Shown here in pieces: positions 34,049-42,316 of a stretch of DNA of 54,058 nt; positions within the stretch are counted from its first letter, which is position 1; every line of letters starts with the position of its first letter. The notes under the pieces are model-generated. The model had not been told where the DNA came from. It searched no databases and worked only from the letters and a program-made list of their open reading frames with translations. The position numbers and the translations under genes are program-made. This DNA is from Hyphomicrobiales bacterium (GTDB lineage: Bacteria; Pseudomonadota; Alphaproteobacteria; Rhizobiales; Beijerinckiaceae), in the NCBI GenBank assembly GCA_900470775.1, contig UCBZ01000035.1, positions 1 through 54,058 on the forward strand, in the 5' to 3' direction.

Positions 34049-35044
34049 CTACGCCTTGATGAAGGCGAGCAAGTCCCGATTGATCTCGTCGGAATGCGTG
34101 CTGAACATGCCGTGCGGAAAGCCCTTGTAGACTTTGAGCGTTCCGTTCTTCAGCAGCTTGACCGACAGTTGGGCGGAGTCCGTGATCGGCACGATCTGAT
34201 CGTCGTCGCCGTGCATGACGAGGACCGGCACGTCGATCTGCTTGAGGTCTTCGGTGAAATCGGTTTCCGAGAATACCTTGATGCAGTCGTAATGCGCGTT
34301 CGCACCGCCCATCATGCCCTGGCGCCACCAGTTCCGGATCAGGCCTTCCGATACCTTCGCGCCCTTGCGATTGAAGCCGTAGAAGGGTCCGCTGGGCACA
34401 TCGAGGTAGAACTGGGCCCGGTTGGCAGCGAGCTGGGCACGCAGATCATCGAAGACAGCGATTGGCGTGCCGTTCGGGTTGCGATCCGATTTCACCATGA
34501 CCGGCGGGATTGCGCTGATGAGCACGGCCTTGGCGACCCGCCCCTTGCCATGGCGGGCAACGTAACGCGTGACTTCGCCGCCGCCGGTTGAATGACCGAT
34601 ATGGATCGCATCGCGCAGGTCGAGCGCGGCTGCCAGCTCTCCGACATCCGCCGCATAGGTGTCCATGTCGTTGCCCGTCGCGGTCTGCGAGGAGCGTCCA
34701 TGACCTCGCCGGTCGTGGGCGATGACCCGGAAGCCCTTGCCCAGGAAAAACAGCATCTGATTGTCCCAGTCGTCACCGCTGAGCGGCCAACCGTGATGGA
34801 AGACGATCGGCTGTCCCGCCCCCCAATCCTTGAAGAAGATCTGCGCGCCGTCTTTGGTCGTGATCGTGTTCATCGGATGCTTCCCTCGTTCGCTGGAAAG
34901 ATTGTTCGTCAGGTCTGGCTTTGCGATTTGAGCCTGCGCCGCGCTGGGAAGCCCGGCTGCGGCCGCTGCACTCGCCGCGGTCACCAGGACATCGCGGCGT
35001 GACGCGCCCCGCGCAGGTGACGGATTTGATGTCGTCATCGCCAT
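34049..35044 (-). CDS. Alpha/beta hydrolase (cofactor-free haloperoxidase/esterase type), possibly Tat-exported
   Basis: A 331-residue protein from ATG 35044. Residues 1-40 look like a Tat leader ([20 protein letters not shown], then AQAQ). The hydrolase begins at Met58 ([14 protein letters not shown]) and has the triad Ser142 (GHSTGGG), Asp at about 281 (HGDDDQIVP) and His311 (FPHGMFS), as in chloroperoxidase/arylesterase proteins of about 274 residues. Both starts have good ribosome sites: GAGAGGAGAG before 35044 and GAGGGAAG before the internal ATG at 34873. One gene could therefore make an exported and a cytoplasmic form. Confidence 0.9.
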   Translation of the reverse strand: MAMTTSNPSPARGASRRDVLVTAASAAAAAGLPSAAQAQIAKPDLTNNLSSERGKHPMNTITTKDGAQIFFKDWGAGQPIVFHHGWPLSGDDWDNQMLFFLGKGFRVIAHDRRGHGRSSQTATGNDMDTYAADVGELAAALDLRDAIHIGHSTGGGEVTRYVARHGKGRVAKAVLISAIPPVMVKSDRNPNGTPIAVFDDLRAQLAANRAQFYLDVPSGPFYGFNRKGAKVSEGLIRNWWRQGMMGGANAHYDCIKVFSETDFTEDLKQIDVPVLVMHGDDDQIVPITDSAQLSVKLLKNGTLKVYKGFPHGMFSTHSDEINRDLLAFIKA

Positions 35045-35140
35045 CTCTCCTCTCGCTGCCGGTTGCACTTGCGTGCAGCCACGCAATCCCGCCGCGCCAT
35101 CGGACGGCAGGCGTTCAATGGTCAGCAGTCAGCGAGCCGA

Positions 35141-35440
35141 TCAGGCTCGGACCGGCGCGGCGGCGGCCAACTCACTCCGGGTGGTCGGCCTGCCGTTGAT
35201 CGTCTCGTAGATGGCCTTGGATTTGCCGAGCGTCTCCATCAGCGACTTCGGCCCCTCGAACGGCCTTCCGCCGATATGCCAGCCATCGGTATGCAACTCT
35301 TCGATCAGCACCCATACAACCTCGCGGAACGCCTCCGATCCCTCGAATTGGACCATGACGTCGGTGAGGGCCTTGGCCATTGCGTGCTTCTCTTCGGGTG
35401 TGAAGACGCCGTCGACCAGCTTGACGTTGACGAAGGGCAT
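35141..35440 (-). CDS. 4-oxalocrotonate-tautomerase-family protein
   Basis: A 99-residue protein beginning MPFVNVKLVDGVFTPEEKHA, with Pro2 exposed as the catalytic base after Met removal. The family norm is 62-76 residues. The extra C-terminus (after VWVLIEELHTDGWHIGG) matches the tautomerase_3/DUF1904-like longer members. It probably tautomerises an enol product. It is on the same strand as, and between, the hydrolase and the quinone oxidoreductase genes; the gap to the latter is 36 bp. Confidence 0.87.
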   Translation of the reverse strand: MPFVNVKLVDGVFTPEEKHAMAKALTDVMVQFEGSEAFREVVWVLIEELHTDGWHIGGRPFEGPKSLMETLGKSKAIYETINGRPTTRSELAAAAPVRA

Positions 35441-35476
35441 GACATCGCTCCTGGAAAAGGTGAGTTGGAATTCGCG

Positions 35477-36475
35477 TTAGTCCGCGATATCGACGACGAT
35501 CTTGCCGTTTGCGTTGCGATTTTCGACCTCGCGGTGGGCGTCGGCCACTGCGTCGAATTCAAACCTGCGTGGATCGACGAACGGCTTGAGCTTCCCGGAC
35601 TCTGCCAGCCTCGTTGCCTCGCGCATGATCTCGCCATGGTGCTCACGACCTTGACCCGTTAGCATCGGCAACAAGGTGAAGACGCCCGAATAGCTCGCGG
35701 CGCGGAACGACAATGGAGCGAGCGAGTGAGTGCCCCATCCGAGGCAGCTCACCACATGGCCGAAGCGGCGGACCGCGTTGAACGAGGCGTCAAGGGCGAC
35801 GCCCCCCACGGTATCGTAGACGACATCGAAGCCGCGGCCGCTGGTGTGATCGTCGACATACTCCTGAAGAGTTGCCTGCTCGCGGTCGATCGCAGTGGCC
35901 CCCAATTCCTCGATAGCCCCTCCCTTGGAGGTCCTATCGACCGCGAACACCTCGGCGCCGAAAGCCCGGGCGATCTGGATCGCCATCAGCCCAACGCCAC
36001 CGGCACCCTGAACCAGAACCCTCTGCCGGGCCTGGACCTGGGCTCGGTCGACCAGACCTTCCCACGCCGTGATGAACACGAGGGGGAGCGCGGCAGCCTC
36101 GCGCATGCTGAGATTGACGGGCTTCGGCGCAAGAAGGCTGGCATCGACCGCAGCGAACTGCGCCAGTGATCCTTGAAGGCCCCCGACGCCTCCGGTCAGC
36201 CCGTACACCTCGTCTCCGACGACGAAGCCGGTGACGCCGGTCCCGAGCGCCTCGACAGTGCCGGCGAGATCCATTCCCAGGACCGCGGGAAAGGGATGTT
36301 TCGCATGTGCCGCATTTCCGCTTCTGATTTTGAGATCGAGCGGGTTCACGCCGCTCGCCTTGACGCCAACCAGGACCTGGCCTGCTGCTGGCTCCGGGCG
36401 AGCGATGCTCGCCCGAGTAAAAGGTGCATTGGTTCCGTTGAGGACGAGTGCATCCATTGCGGCTGCCGTGGTCAT
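35477..36475 (-). CDS. Zinc-independent quinone oxidoreductase (MDR/QOR type)
   Basis: A 332-residue medium-chain dehydrogenase/reductase. GroES-like N-terminal half (VLVGVKASGVNPLDLKIRSG, PAVLGMDLAGTVEALG), then the Rossmann half with VLVQGAGGVGLMAIQIARAF and VVYDTVGGVALDASF. The structural- and catalytic-zinc cysteines are absent, so it is of the quinone oxidoreductase type and NADPH-dependent. ATG 36475 has AGAGG upstream; ATG 36457 (MDALVLNG) is an alternative. It is the first gene of the seven-gene cluster and has the tandem repeat at 36553-36572 in front. Confidence 0.9.
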   Translation of the reverse strand: MTTAAAMDALVLNGTNAPFTRASIARPEPAAGQVLVGVKASGVNPLDLKIRSGNAAHAKHPFPAVLGMDLAGTVEALGTGVTGFVVGDEVYGLTGGVGGLQGSLAQFAAVDASLLAPKPVNLSMREAAALPLVFITAWEGLVDRAQVQARQRVLVQGAGGVGLMAIQIARAFGAEVFAVDRTSKGGAIEELGATAIDREQATLQEYVDDHTSGRGFDVVYDTVGGVALDASFNAVRRFGHVVSCLGWGTHSLAPLSFRAASYSGVFTLLPMLTGQGREHHGEIMREATRLAESGKLKPFVDPRRFEFDAVADAHREVENRNANGKIVVDIAD

Positions 36476-36552
36476 CGTCTGACGCCTCTGTGAGGACATT
36501 CGCCGCTTACCCAGCGGCACGCAGACGATGACCAACGGGCCAACCGGCAGCC

Positions 36553-36572
36553 AGTGAATTCTCGTGAATTCT
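36553..36572. promoter_or_regulatory. Tandem 10-bp direct repeat upstream of the quinone oxidoreductase gene
   Basis: AGTGAATTCT (36553-36562) is followed immediately by CGTGAATTCT (36563-36572), 9 of 10 bases identical. OmpR/PhoB-type winged helices bind tandem direct repeats of 10-11 bp, and the neighbouring regulator at 36616-39486 has such a domain. The site is about 78 bases upstream of the oxidoreductase start, a suitable distance for an activator. Confidence 0.5.
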
Positions 36573-36615
36573 TGTGTCGCCACGCCAGCTCGGCGCACAA
36601 GCGCTGTTGGTCAGG

Positions 36616-39486
36616 TTAGGACAATTCGGCCAAAAGAGCCTTCGCGGCTCTCAGATCGGCTGTCTCAAAGCCTTCGCCGAACCGGTTGTACACCGTCGCC
36701 AACGACCGATTCGCTTGAACGATCTCCCCGCGGCCGCGCAGGAAACGGGCAAGGCTCATGCTGGCTCGGAGCTCCCACGACAGAGCGTCCTGCTGTTGCG
36801 CCCGCTTGATGGATTCAAGGAAACACGGCTCGACCAAAGCTGCGCCGACGCCTTCCTGCAGCAGAATCTCGCCCTTGACGCGCAAAAGCTCGGCAACGCA
36901 CCAAAGCTCCTCTTTTTCCTCGCTCCGCAGGATAGCGGCTTCGACAAGTGAGCGACCCTCAGCGACTTGTCCCGAAAGCGCTAGCGCTTCGGCGAGGAAG
37001 CCGGAAAATCTGACGTTGTAGAGAGTGAACAATCTCCACTGTTGAAGTTCGCCCAGCGCCGTCCGGAGAAGGGGAATCCCGCGGTCAAGCAGACCCTGCT
37101 TGATCAAGAGCGTGCCCTTCCAGCAGCGGCCGAATACTTCCCATGGGCCAAGCGCATTTGTTGCCGCCTGGTTGAGCAAGGTTGTGATCGCGAGGTCCGC
37201 AGCAGCCAAATCCCCGACATGAACCCAGACGGGACATGCCCAACGCGATAGGGCATCACACAGCGAAATCGCATGGCCGGTTGCCCGCGCAGCGTCGGTT
37301 GCATGTTGAACAGCCTCCACTGCCTGATCAGGGAAGCCCTGCATCCAGAGGAGTTGAGCCGGCTGCACGCGGGCGGCCACTGATTGACCGAATCGAAAGC
37401 GTACCGAACTGGTTGGGCTGGCTCCGGCGGCGGAGACATCGTGAGCAAGCATGCGATCGGCATGATTGCGAGCGCCCCGACAATCCCCCATCGAAAACAG
37501 CGTCATGCTGAGCATCCGATCACCGATGAAGCGATCGAGGCTGCTTTCGGCGAGCGACATGAACCGTTGTGCGAGTTCAAGTGACGTTCGGTACTCACCC
37601 ATGCCGACCTGACAGAGCCACAAACCCCAGAGGGCCTCTGACTGAGCCTCAACATCGGCGAGGTCTTCGGCAATCTCCAATGCCTTGGCGAATGCGGCCG
37701 GCGCCTGCGGCGCGAAGCCAACCTTGAAAGCTTGTGACAGGCCGAGCGCTCGGTAAAGCTGCATGACTTGGCGCGCCTGCGCATCCCGGGCTGCTCCGGG
37801 ACCGATCCCCAACAATGCGCGCTGAACGCCGTTCAGGCATTCGTCGACCGACGACAGCTGATACCAAAGAGGGATGGCGGCCACGGTTACTGCGAGGCCG
37901 ACCTCCGGATCGCCCTGGGGCGAATAAGCCCAATCTAAAACCATGCGCACATTGTTGATGTGGCGGCCGTACCGGCTGAGCCACTCATCACCAGACAATG
38001 TTTCGACTTCGCCATGCGCGTATTTCAGGACAGCGCACAGATAGTCGGCCACGCCCCGCACGGCGCCACTGAGCTCGCCTCGTTGTGAAAGTTTAGCCAG
38101 CGCGTAGGCGCGGGTTGTGTCGAGCAACCGGTAGCGTGCGACTTTCCCGTGGGCTTCCGCTGTGACGAGAGACTTGGAGATCAAATTTGCCAGATGATCG
38201 CGGATGTCGGTGGCTAGGTCGCCGGCACCGCTCATGATGGCGATTACGGCCTCAAGCGTGAACTCGCCAGCAAACACCGCGAGGCGACGCAGGACCGCCT
38301 GCTCCGGCGCCGACAGCGCCTCGTAACTCCAATCGAGCGTAGCAGCGAGCGTCTGGTGCCTCGGGAGAGCGGTACGCCGGCCACCAGTCAACAGTCGGAA
38401 GCGGTCGTCGAGGAGTTCTGCGATTCCTCGCGTGCCGAACGCCTCGACACGGCCCGCAGCAAGCTCAATCGCCAAAGCAATACCATCAAGCTGGCGACAG
38501 ATGTCAGCGACGACGGGCGCCTCATTGTCGTCGAGCTCGAACCCACTGCCGCGTGACGTCGCGCGATCGACAAACAGCTGGACGGCCGGGAAAGTCAGTG
38601 CGTCCGCGGCGGTCAATCCAGCAGACACTGCGGGCATCTCGAGGGGAGCGAGCCGGTAAACGCTTTCGCCCTCCACCCGCAAAGCCTCTCGGCTGGTGGC
38701 GAGGACGTGGAGTCCAGGAGCTTCCTTGAGAAGTGTTTCTGCCAACCGGGCCGAGGCATCAAGAACCAGCTCGCAACTGTCGAAGATCAGCAGCATCTGC
38801 CGTTTACGCAGAAGCGCGATCACACCAGGAAGCGGGTCGGAAGCACCGTCGGCAAGTCCGAGTGCAGCCGCCAACACGCTTGGCACCAGCTGGGCGTTCG
38901 CAAGCGGCGCCAGATCAAGAAAGCAGACGCCATGCTCATATGACAACAAGAGTTGTTCAGCGACGGCGAGACAGAGTGTGGTCTTGCCGATGCCGCCCGG
39001 TCCCACGACCGTGGTGAGACGGGATCTTTGAAAGCGGCCTCGAACCGCCTTGATCGCCTCGGCACGCCCGATCGGATGCGTCAGCTGTCGCGGGAGGTTG
39101 TTCCGGGCGCCTGTTGCCACAGCCTCACCAGCGTCGCCGGAGAGCGAGATTGGAGCCACGAACCGGTAGCCACGCCCCGGAACCGCAGCGATATACCGCG
39201 CGCCGGCCTGGTTATCGCCAAGGGTTCGCCGAAGTAGGGCTACCTGAGCCCTCAGGTTCGACTCTTCGACGGTGGCGTTCGGCCAGGCGCGCGCCAGCAA
39301 TTCATCCTTGGTGACCACCTCCCCGACGCGCTCAGTTAAGGCGATCAGAATCTCAAGAGCTCGGCTTCCGACCTGTAATGGTTCGCTACGTTGAAACAGA
39401 CGGTGTTGATCAGGATGGAGGCAAAACGGACCGAATGTGAGAGTTCCGCCGCGCGGGGGCCTAGCGAGAAATGGTGCCTCGTCCAT
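36616..39486 (-). CDS. Large transcriptional regulator: OmpR-type winged helix, NTPase and TPR-like region
   Basis: A 956-residue protein. Residues about 15-113 are an OmpR/CadC-type DNA-binding winged helix (TFGPFCLHPDQHRLFQRSEP, VTKDELLARAWPNATVEESN, IAAVPGRGYRFVAPI). Residues about 140-450 are an AP-ATPase/NB-ARC-like NTPase: Walker A GPGGIGKT (162-169), Walker B LIFDSCE (233-239). The rest (about 480-956) is helical and repetitive, like a TPR sensor region. No membrane segment is seen. It resembles the MalT/SARP class of ligand-gated regulators but with the DNA-binding part at the N-terminus. It is likely to control the minus-strand genes below it; the inducer is unknown. Confidence 0.9.
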   Translation of the reverse strand: MDEAPFLARPPRGGTLTFGPFCLHPDQHRLFQRSEPLQVGSRALEILIALTERVGEVVTKDELLARAWPNATVEESNLRAQVALLRRTLGDNQAGARYIAAVPGRGYRFVAPISLSGDAGEAVATGARNNLPRQLTHPIGRAEAIKAVRGRFQRSRLTTVVGPGGIGKTTLCLAVAEQLLLSYEHGVCFLDLAPLANAQLVPSVLAAALGLADGASDPLPGVIALLRKRQMLLIFDSCELVLDASARLAETLLKEAPGLHVLATSREALRVEGESVYRLAPLEMPAVSAGLTAADALTFPAVQLFVDRATSRGSGFELDDNEAPVVADICRQLDGIALAIELAAGRVEAFGTRGIAELLDDRFRLLTGGRRTALPRHQTLAATLDWSYEALSAPEQAVLRRLAVFAGEFTLEAVIAIMSGAGDLATDIRDHLANLISKSLVTAEAHGKVARYRLLDTTRAYALAKLSQRGELSGAVRGVADYLCAVLKYAHGEVETLSGDEWLSRYGRHINNVRMVLDWAYSPQGDPEVGLAVTVAAIPLWYQLSSVDECLNGVQRALLGIGPGAARDAQARQVMQLYRALGLSQAFKVGFAPQAPAAFAKALEIAEDLADVEAQSEALWGLWLCQVGMGEYRTSLELAQRFMSLAESSLDRFIGDRMLSMTLFSMGDCRGARNHADRMLAHDVSAAGASPTSSVRFRFGQSVAARVQPAQLLWMQGFPDQAVEAVQHATDAARATGHAISLCDALSRWACPVWVHVGDLAAADLAITTLLNQAATNALGPWEVFGRCWKGTLLIKQGLLDRGIPLLRTALGELQQWRLFTLYNVRFSGFLAEALALSGQVAEGRSLVEAAILRSEEKEELWCVAELLRVKGEILLQEGVGAALVEPCFLESIKRAQQQDALSWELRASMSLARFLRGRGEIVQANRSLATVYNRFGEGFETADLRAAKALLAELS

Positions 39487-39703
39487 TCAGCGACATAGCT
39501 CCGGCTGCTGTCGAAGTATTCGATTATCTGACCGGTCAAGCAATATGTAAGCCGAGGTCTCACTCTCCTTTTTGCGGCGGTTATCCGTCTCGCCGAGCGC
39601 TGCCCCTGGGAGCACCCCATGCCCTGCAAGATGACTCGAAGCGCCAACAGCAGACGCCGGACAGTCGCCCGAAACCGGACTTTGCGCCCGGAGCATGACA
39701 AAA

Positions 39704-40474
39704 CTATTCGTCACTGCTTTCTCGATGTCCAAGTCTTCCGCTTATTTTTCGGCCAGCCTGCTTGAGAGCCGTGATTAGTGCGTCGCTGCGGGACCGGTAA
39801 CGCGTCGTCACCACCCCAAGATTGAGCGCGGCGACGACACTGCCGTCGCGGCCCCGGATAGGCACGGCCAGACCTGTCGAACCGCTGATATGCTCCTCGT
39901 CGCAGATCGAGACTCCGGTCTCACGAATGATGGTGAAGAGGGCGCGGATCTTATCGGGGTCGGTCACGGTCCTGGGTGTGCGCGCGATCAGAGGCACCCG
40001 GGCGAGATAAGCGTCGGCGAACGCTGCGTCCCAATGCGCCAGCAGCAGGCGCCCCGTCGCCGTGCAATAGGATTCGCTATTGCCGTCGAGATCGACATCG
40101 AAACGGATAGCTTGGCGACTGACGCATTTAGCGAGGCGCTTGGATTCGCCGCGTGTGTTGCGAACCGCCAGTACCACGGTCTCGCCCGAGACGTCGCGCA
40201 ACTGCTCCATTACCGGATGCGCGGCGGATAGCAGTCTGGCCTCGTGCGCCCGCGTGGCCGAGCGATGGCGGCTGGCATGCACGAGCACATAGCGCTCGGC
40301 CGTGTCCTGAATGGCGTAGCCGCGCGAAACCAATGTCTGCGCGAGCGCATGCGCGCTGCTTTTCGGGAACCCGAGAACCGAGACGATCTCCTTGAGCTTC
40401 ACCGGCTCCGAACAGCCCGAAAGATACTCCAGCAGGTCGAGAATTCTGGCAGCCGACTTAACTTCGGTATTCAT
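39704..40474 (-). CDS. IclR-family transcriptional regulator
   Basis: A 256-residue IclR regulator. The winged HTH is VKLKEIVSVLGFPKSSAHAL (about 25-65); the effector domain (about 80-250) shows YCTATGRLLLAHWDAAFADA and STGLAVPIRGRDGSVVAALN. It is divergent from the imide/hydantoinase operon across 99 bp and is its likely controller. Known for the family: effector binding changes tetramer binding to a palindromic site overlapping the promoter. Confidence 0.92.
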   Translation of the reverse strand: MNTEVKSAARILDLLEYLSGCSEPVKLKEIVSVLGFPKSSAHALAQTLVSRGYAIQDTAERYVLVHASRHRSATRAHEARLLSAAHPVMEQLRDVSGETVVLAVRNTRGESKRLAKCVSRQAIRFDVDLDGNSESYCTATGRLLLAHWDAAFADAYLARVPLIARTPRTVTDPDKIRALFTIIRETGVSICDEEHISGSTGLAVPIRGRDGSVVAALNLGVVTTRYRSRSDALITALKQAGRKISGRLGHRESSDE

Positions 40475-40494
40475 ATATGTGAACCCAATCCAGC

Positions 40495-40523
40495 TTGTCG
40501 AACAAATTAGCCGACGATACGCT
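40495..40523 (+). promoter_or_regulatory. Candidate promoter with overlapping palindrome for the imide/hydantoinase operon
   Basis: TTGTCG (40495-40500), 17 bases, then TACGCT (40518-40523) gives a plausible -35/-10 pair. The -35 box overlaps TTGT-CGA-ACAA (40495-40505), a short inverted repeat that could be an IclR half-operator. A 51-base leader to the ATG at 40574 follows. Confidence 0.4.
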
Positions 40524-40573
40524 CACCTTCAATCGAGATGAATTCAAGATCCTCTGTGGAGTGAATTCGGCAG

Positions 40574-41335
40574 ATGAAGGCAGCACGCAGCCCATCCGTG
40601 GCGATCGTGACCGGCGGCGCCAGGGGCATCGGCAGGGCCTGCGCCAGAGCGCTGGCTGAGGCCGGCTTCGACATCGCGCTGGTCGATCTGCTGGCGCCGG
40701 AACTTGAGCGCACCGCAGGCGAAATTCGCGCACTTGGCCGGCAGGTCCTGACCTTCGAGGCGGATGTCTCCTCCTTCGCCGACGCCCAGCGCGTTGCCGA
40801 CGAAACCGTCGCGCGCTTCGGCCGCATCGACGTTCTCGTCAACAATGCCGGCCGCTCGATGCCGAAGGGCATTCTGGAGATCACCGAAGACGAGTTCGAT
40901 CGCACGATCGCGATCAACCTGAAGAGCTGCTTCAACTACATCCGCGCAGTGGCGCCGGTCATGCAGGCGCAAGGCGGCGGGCGCATCATATCGATGTCCT
41001 CGCTCAACGCCCATACCGGTGGTGTCACCGCCGCCGTCAGCCGCTTCGCCTATGCCGCCGCCAAGGCCGGCATCATTGGCATGACCAAGGCGCTTGCCAA
41101 GGAACTCGGCCCCACCATCCTGGTCAACGCGCTCTGCCCGGGCGTGATCGAAACCGAACTCGGCAACACGCTGACCCGCGAGCGCGGCGCCGCCCTCGCC
41201 CAGGCCGGCATCGCCCTGCAGCGCATGGGCAAGCCGGAGGACGTCGCGCAGCTCGTGCTGTTCCTCGCGGCCTCCGAACCCTGCTTCATGACCGGCCAGG
41301 CGCTCGTCGTCGACGGCTTCCAGTTCAATTGCTGA
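40574..41335 (+). CDS. Short-chain dehydrogenase (FabG-like)
   Basis: A 253-residue classical SDR: TGGARGIG (about 12-19), VNNAGR (about 88), MSSLNA with Ser and YAAAK with Tyr and Lys (about 155-159), and PGVIETELGN after the active site. LVDLLAPEL after the second strand suggests NAD(H). The ribosome site is weak (GGAG about 13 bases upstream). It is the first gene of the operon and probably handles an alcohol or keto group of the substrate or a later intermediate. Confidence 0.9.
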   Translation: MKAARSPSVAIVTGGARGIGRACARALAEAGFDIALVDLLAPELERTAGEIRALGRQVLTFEADVSSFADAQRVADETVARFGRIDVLVNNAGRSMPKGILEITEDEFDRTIAINLKSCFNYIRAVAPVMQAQGGGRIISMSSLNAHTGGVTAAVSRFAYAAAKAGIIGMTKALAKELGPTILVNALCPGVIETELGNTLTRERGAALAQAGIALQRMGKPEDVAQLVLFLAASEPCFMTGQALVVDGFQFNC

Positions 41336-41345
41336 GCCGGTGACG

Positions 41346-42314
41346 ATGACCTCCCCCGTGCCACCCAGCTCCGTCCCACCCAAGACCGATCCCTGGACCT
41401 GGCCCGAGGCGGTCTGGCGCGGGGCGGTCGAGCATGTCCGCGCCGGGCGCTCGCTGAAGCCGGCGCATTGGAAGGATGGCGCGGCCTTCGCCGTGGCCAT
41501 CTCCTTCGACAGCGACCACGAGACCATCGAGCTGCGCAATGGCGGCCGCTCCTATTCCAAACTGAGCCAGGGACAATACGGCGCGCGCGCCGGAATGCCC
41601 CGCATACTGGCGATGCTCCAGCGCCATGGCGTGCCCGCGAGCTTCTTCATGCCGGCGGTCGCCGCGATGCTGAACGAAGGTGAGATCGCGGCCGTCGCGG
41701 CCGCCGGCCACGAGATCGGCATCCACAGCTGGATCCACGAGTTGAACTCCGTGCTCGACCATGACACCGAGCGCGACCTGGCGCTGCGCGCCAGCGACGT
41801 GTTGACGAGGCTTTCAGGCACCCGGCCTGTCGGCATGCGCACCGCCTCCTGGGATTTCAGCCCCTGGACGCTGAAGATCATCCGTGAGATCGGGCTGCTC
41901 TACGATTCCTCGCTGATGGCCGACGACGAGCCCTATGAGCTGCTCGATGGCGGCCAGCCCTCCGGCATCGTCGAGATTCCCGTCGAATGGATTCGCGACG
42001 ACGCGGTCTATTTCAGCATGGACCGGTTCGCAGCGCTGCGGCCCCATGGCGGCCCCCAGATGGTGCTCGACATCTTCCTGCGCGAACTCGATCTCGCGGC
42101 GCAGGAAGGCGGGCTGTTCCAGCTCACCATGCATCCCCACCAGATCGGCCACCGCTCGCGCATCTGGATTCTCGACGAGGTCATCCGCGCCGCCAAGGCC
42201 AGGGGATCGGTCTGGTTCGCGACCCATGCCGAGATCGCGCGCCACTGCGCACAAGAAGCGGGCATGACGGCACAGGGCTTGCCTTACGCCCCCGCCGCGA
42301 AGGGACGGAGCTGA
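41346..42314 (+). CDS. Polysaccharide-deacetylase-fold hydrolase (PuuE/cyclic-imide-hydrolase-like)
   Basis: A 322-residue NodB-fold protein. The catalytic acidic site is FDSDHE (Asp55, Asp57) and the metal-binding pair is HSWIH (His127, His131); RTASWDFSPWTLKII follows. This is the layout of the peptidoglycan deacetylase/PuuE allantoinase/cyclic imide hydrolase branch rather than of chitooligosaccharide deacetylases, and there is no signal peptide. Next to HyuA and HyuB, hydrolysis of a cyclic amide or imide in the cytoplasm is more likely than sugar deacetylation. GTG 41340 is an alternative start; neither has a good ribosome site. Confidence 0.85.
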   Translation: MTSPVPPSSVPPKTDPWTWPEAVWRGAVEHVRAGRSLKPAHWKDGAAFAVAISFDSDHETIELRNGGRSYSKLSQGQYGARAGMPRILAMLQRHGVPASFFMPAVAAMLNEGEIAAVAAAGHEIGIHSWIHELNSVLDHDTERDLALRASDVLTRLSGTRPVGMRTASWDFSPWTLKIIREIGLLYDSSLMADDEPYELLDGGQPSGIVEIPVEWIRDDAVYFSMDRFAALRPHGGPQMVLDIFLRELDLAAQEGGLFQLTMHPHQIGHRSRIWILDEVIRAAKARGSVWFATHAEIARHCAQEAGMTAQGLPYAPAAKGRS

Positions 42315-42316
42315 TC

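Noticed and set aside
39487..39703. Small gene between the large regulator and the IclR gene
   Set aside because: Short frames on both strands lack ribosome sites and family features; the gap holds only weak repeat-like sequence.
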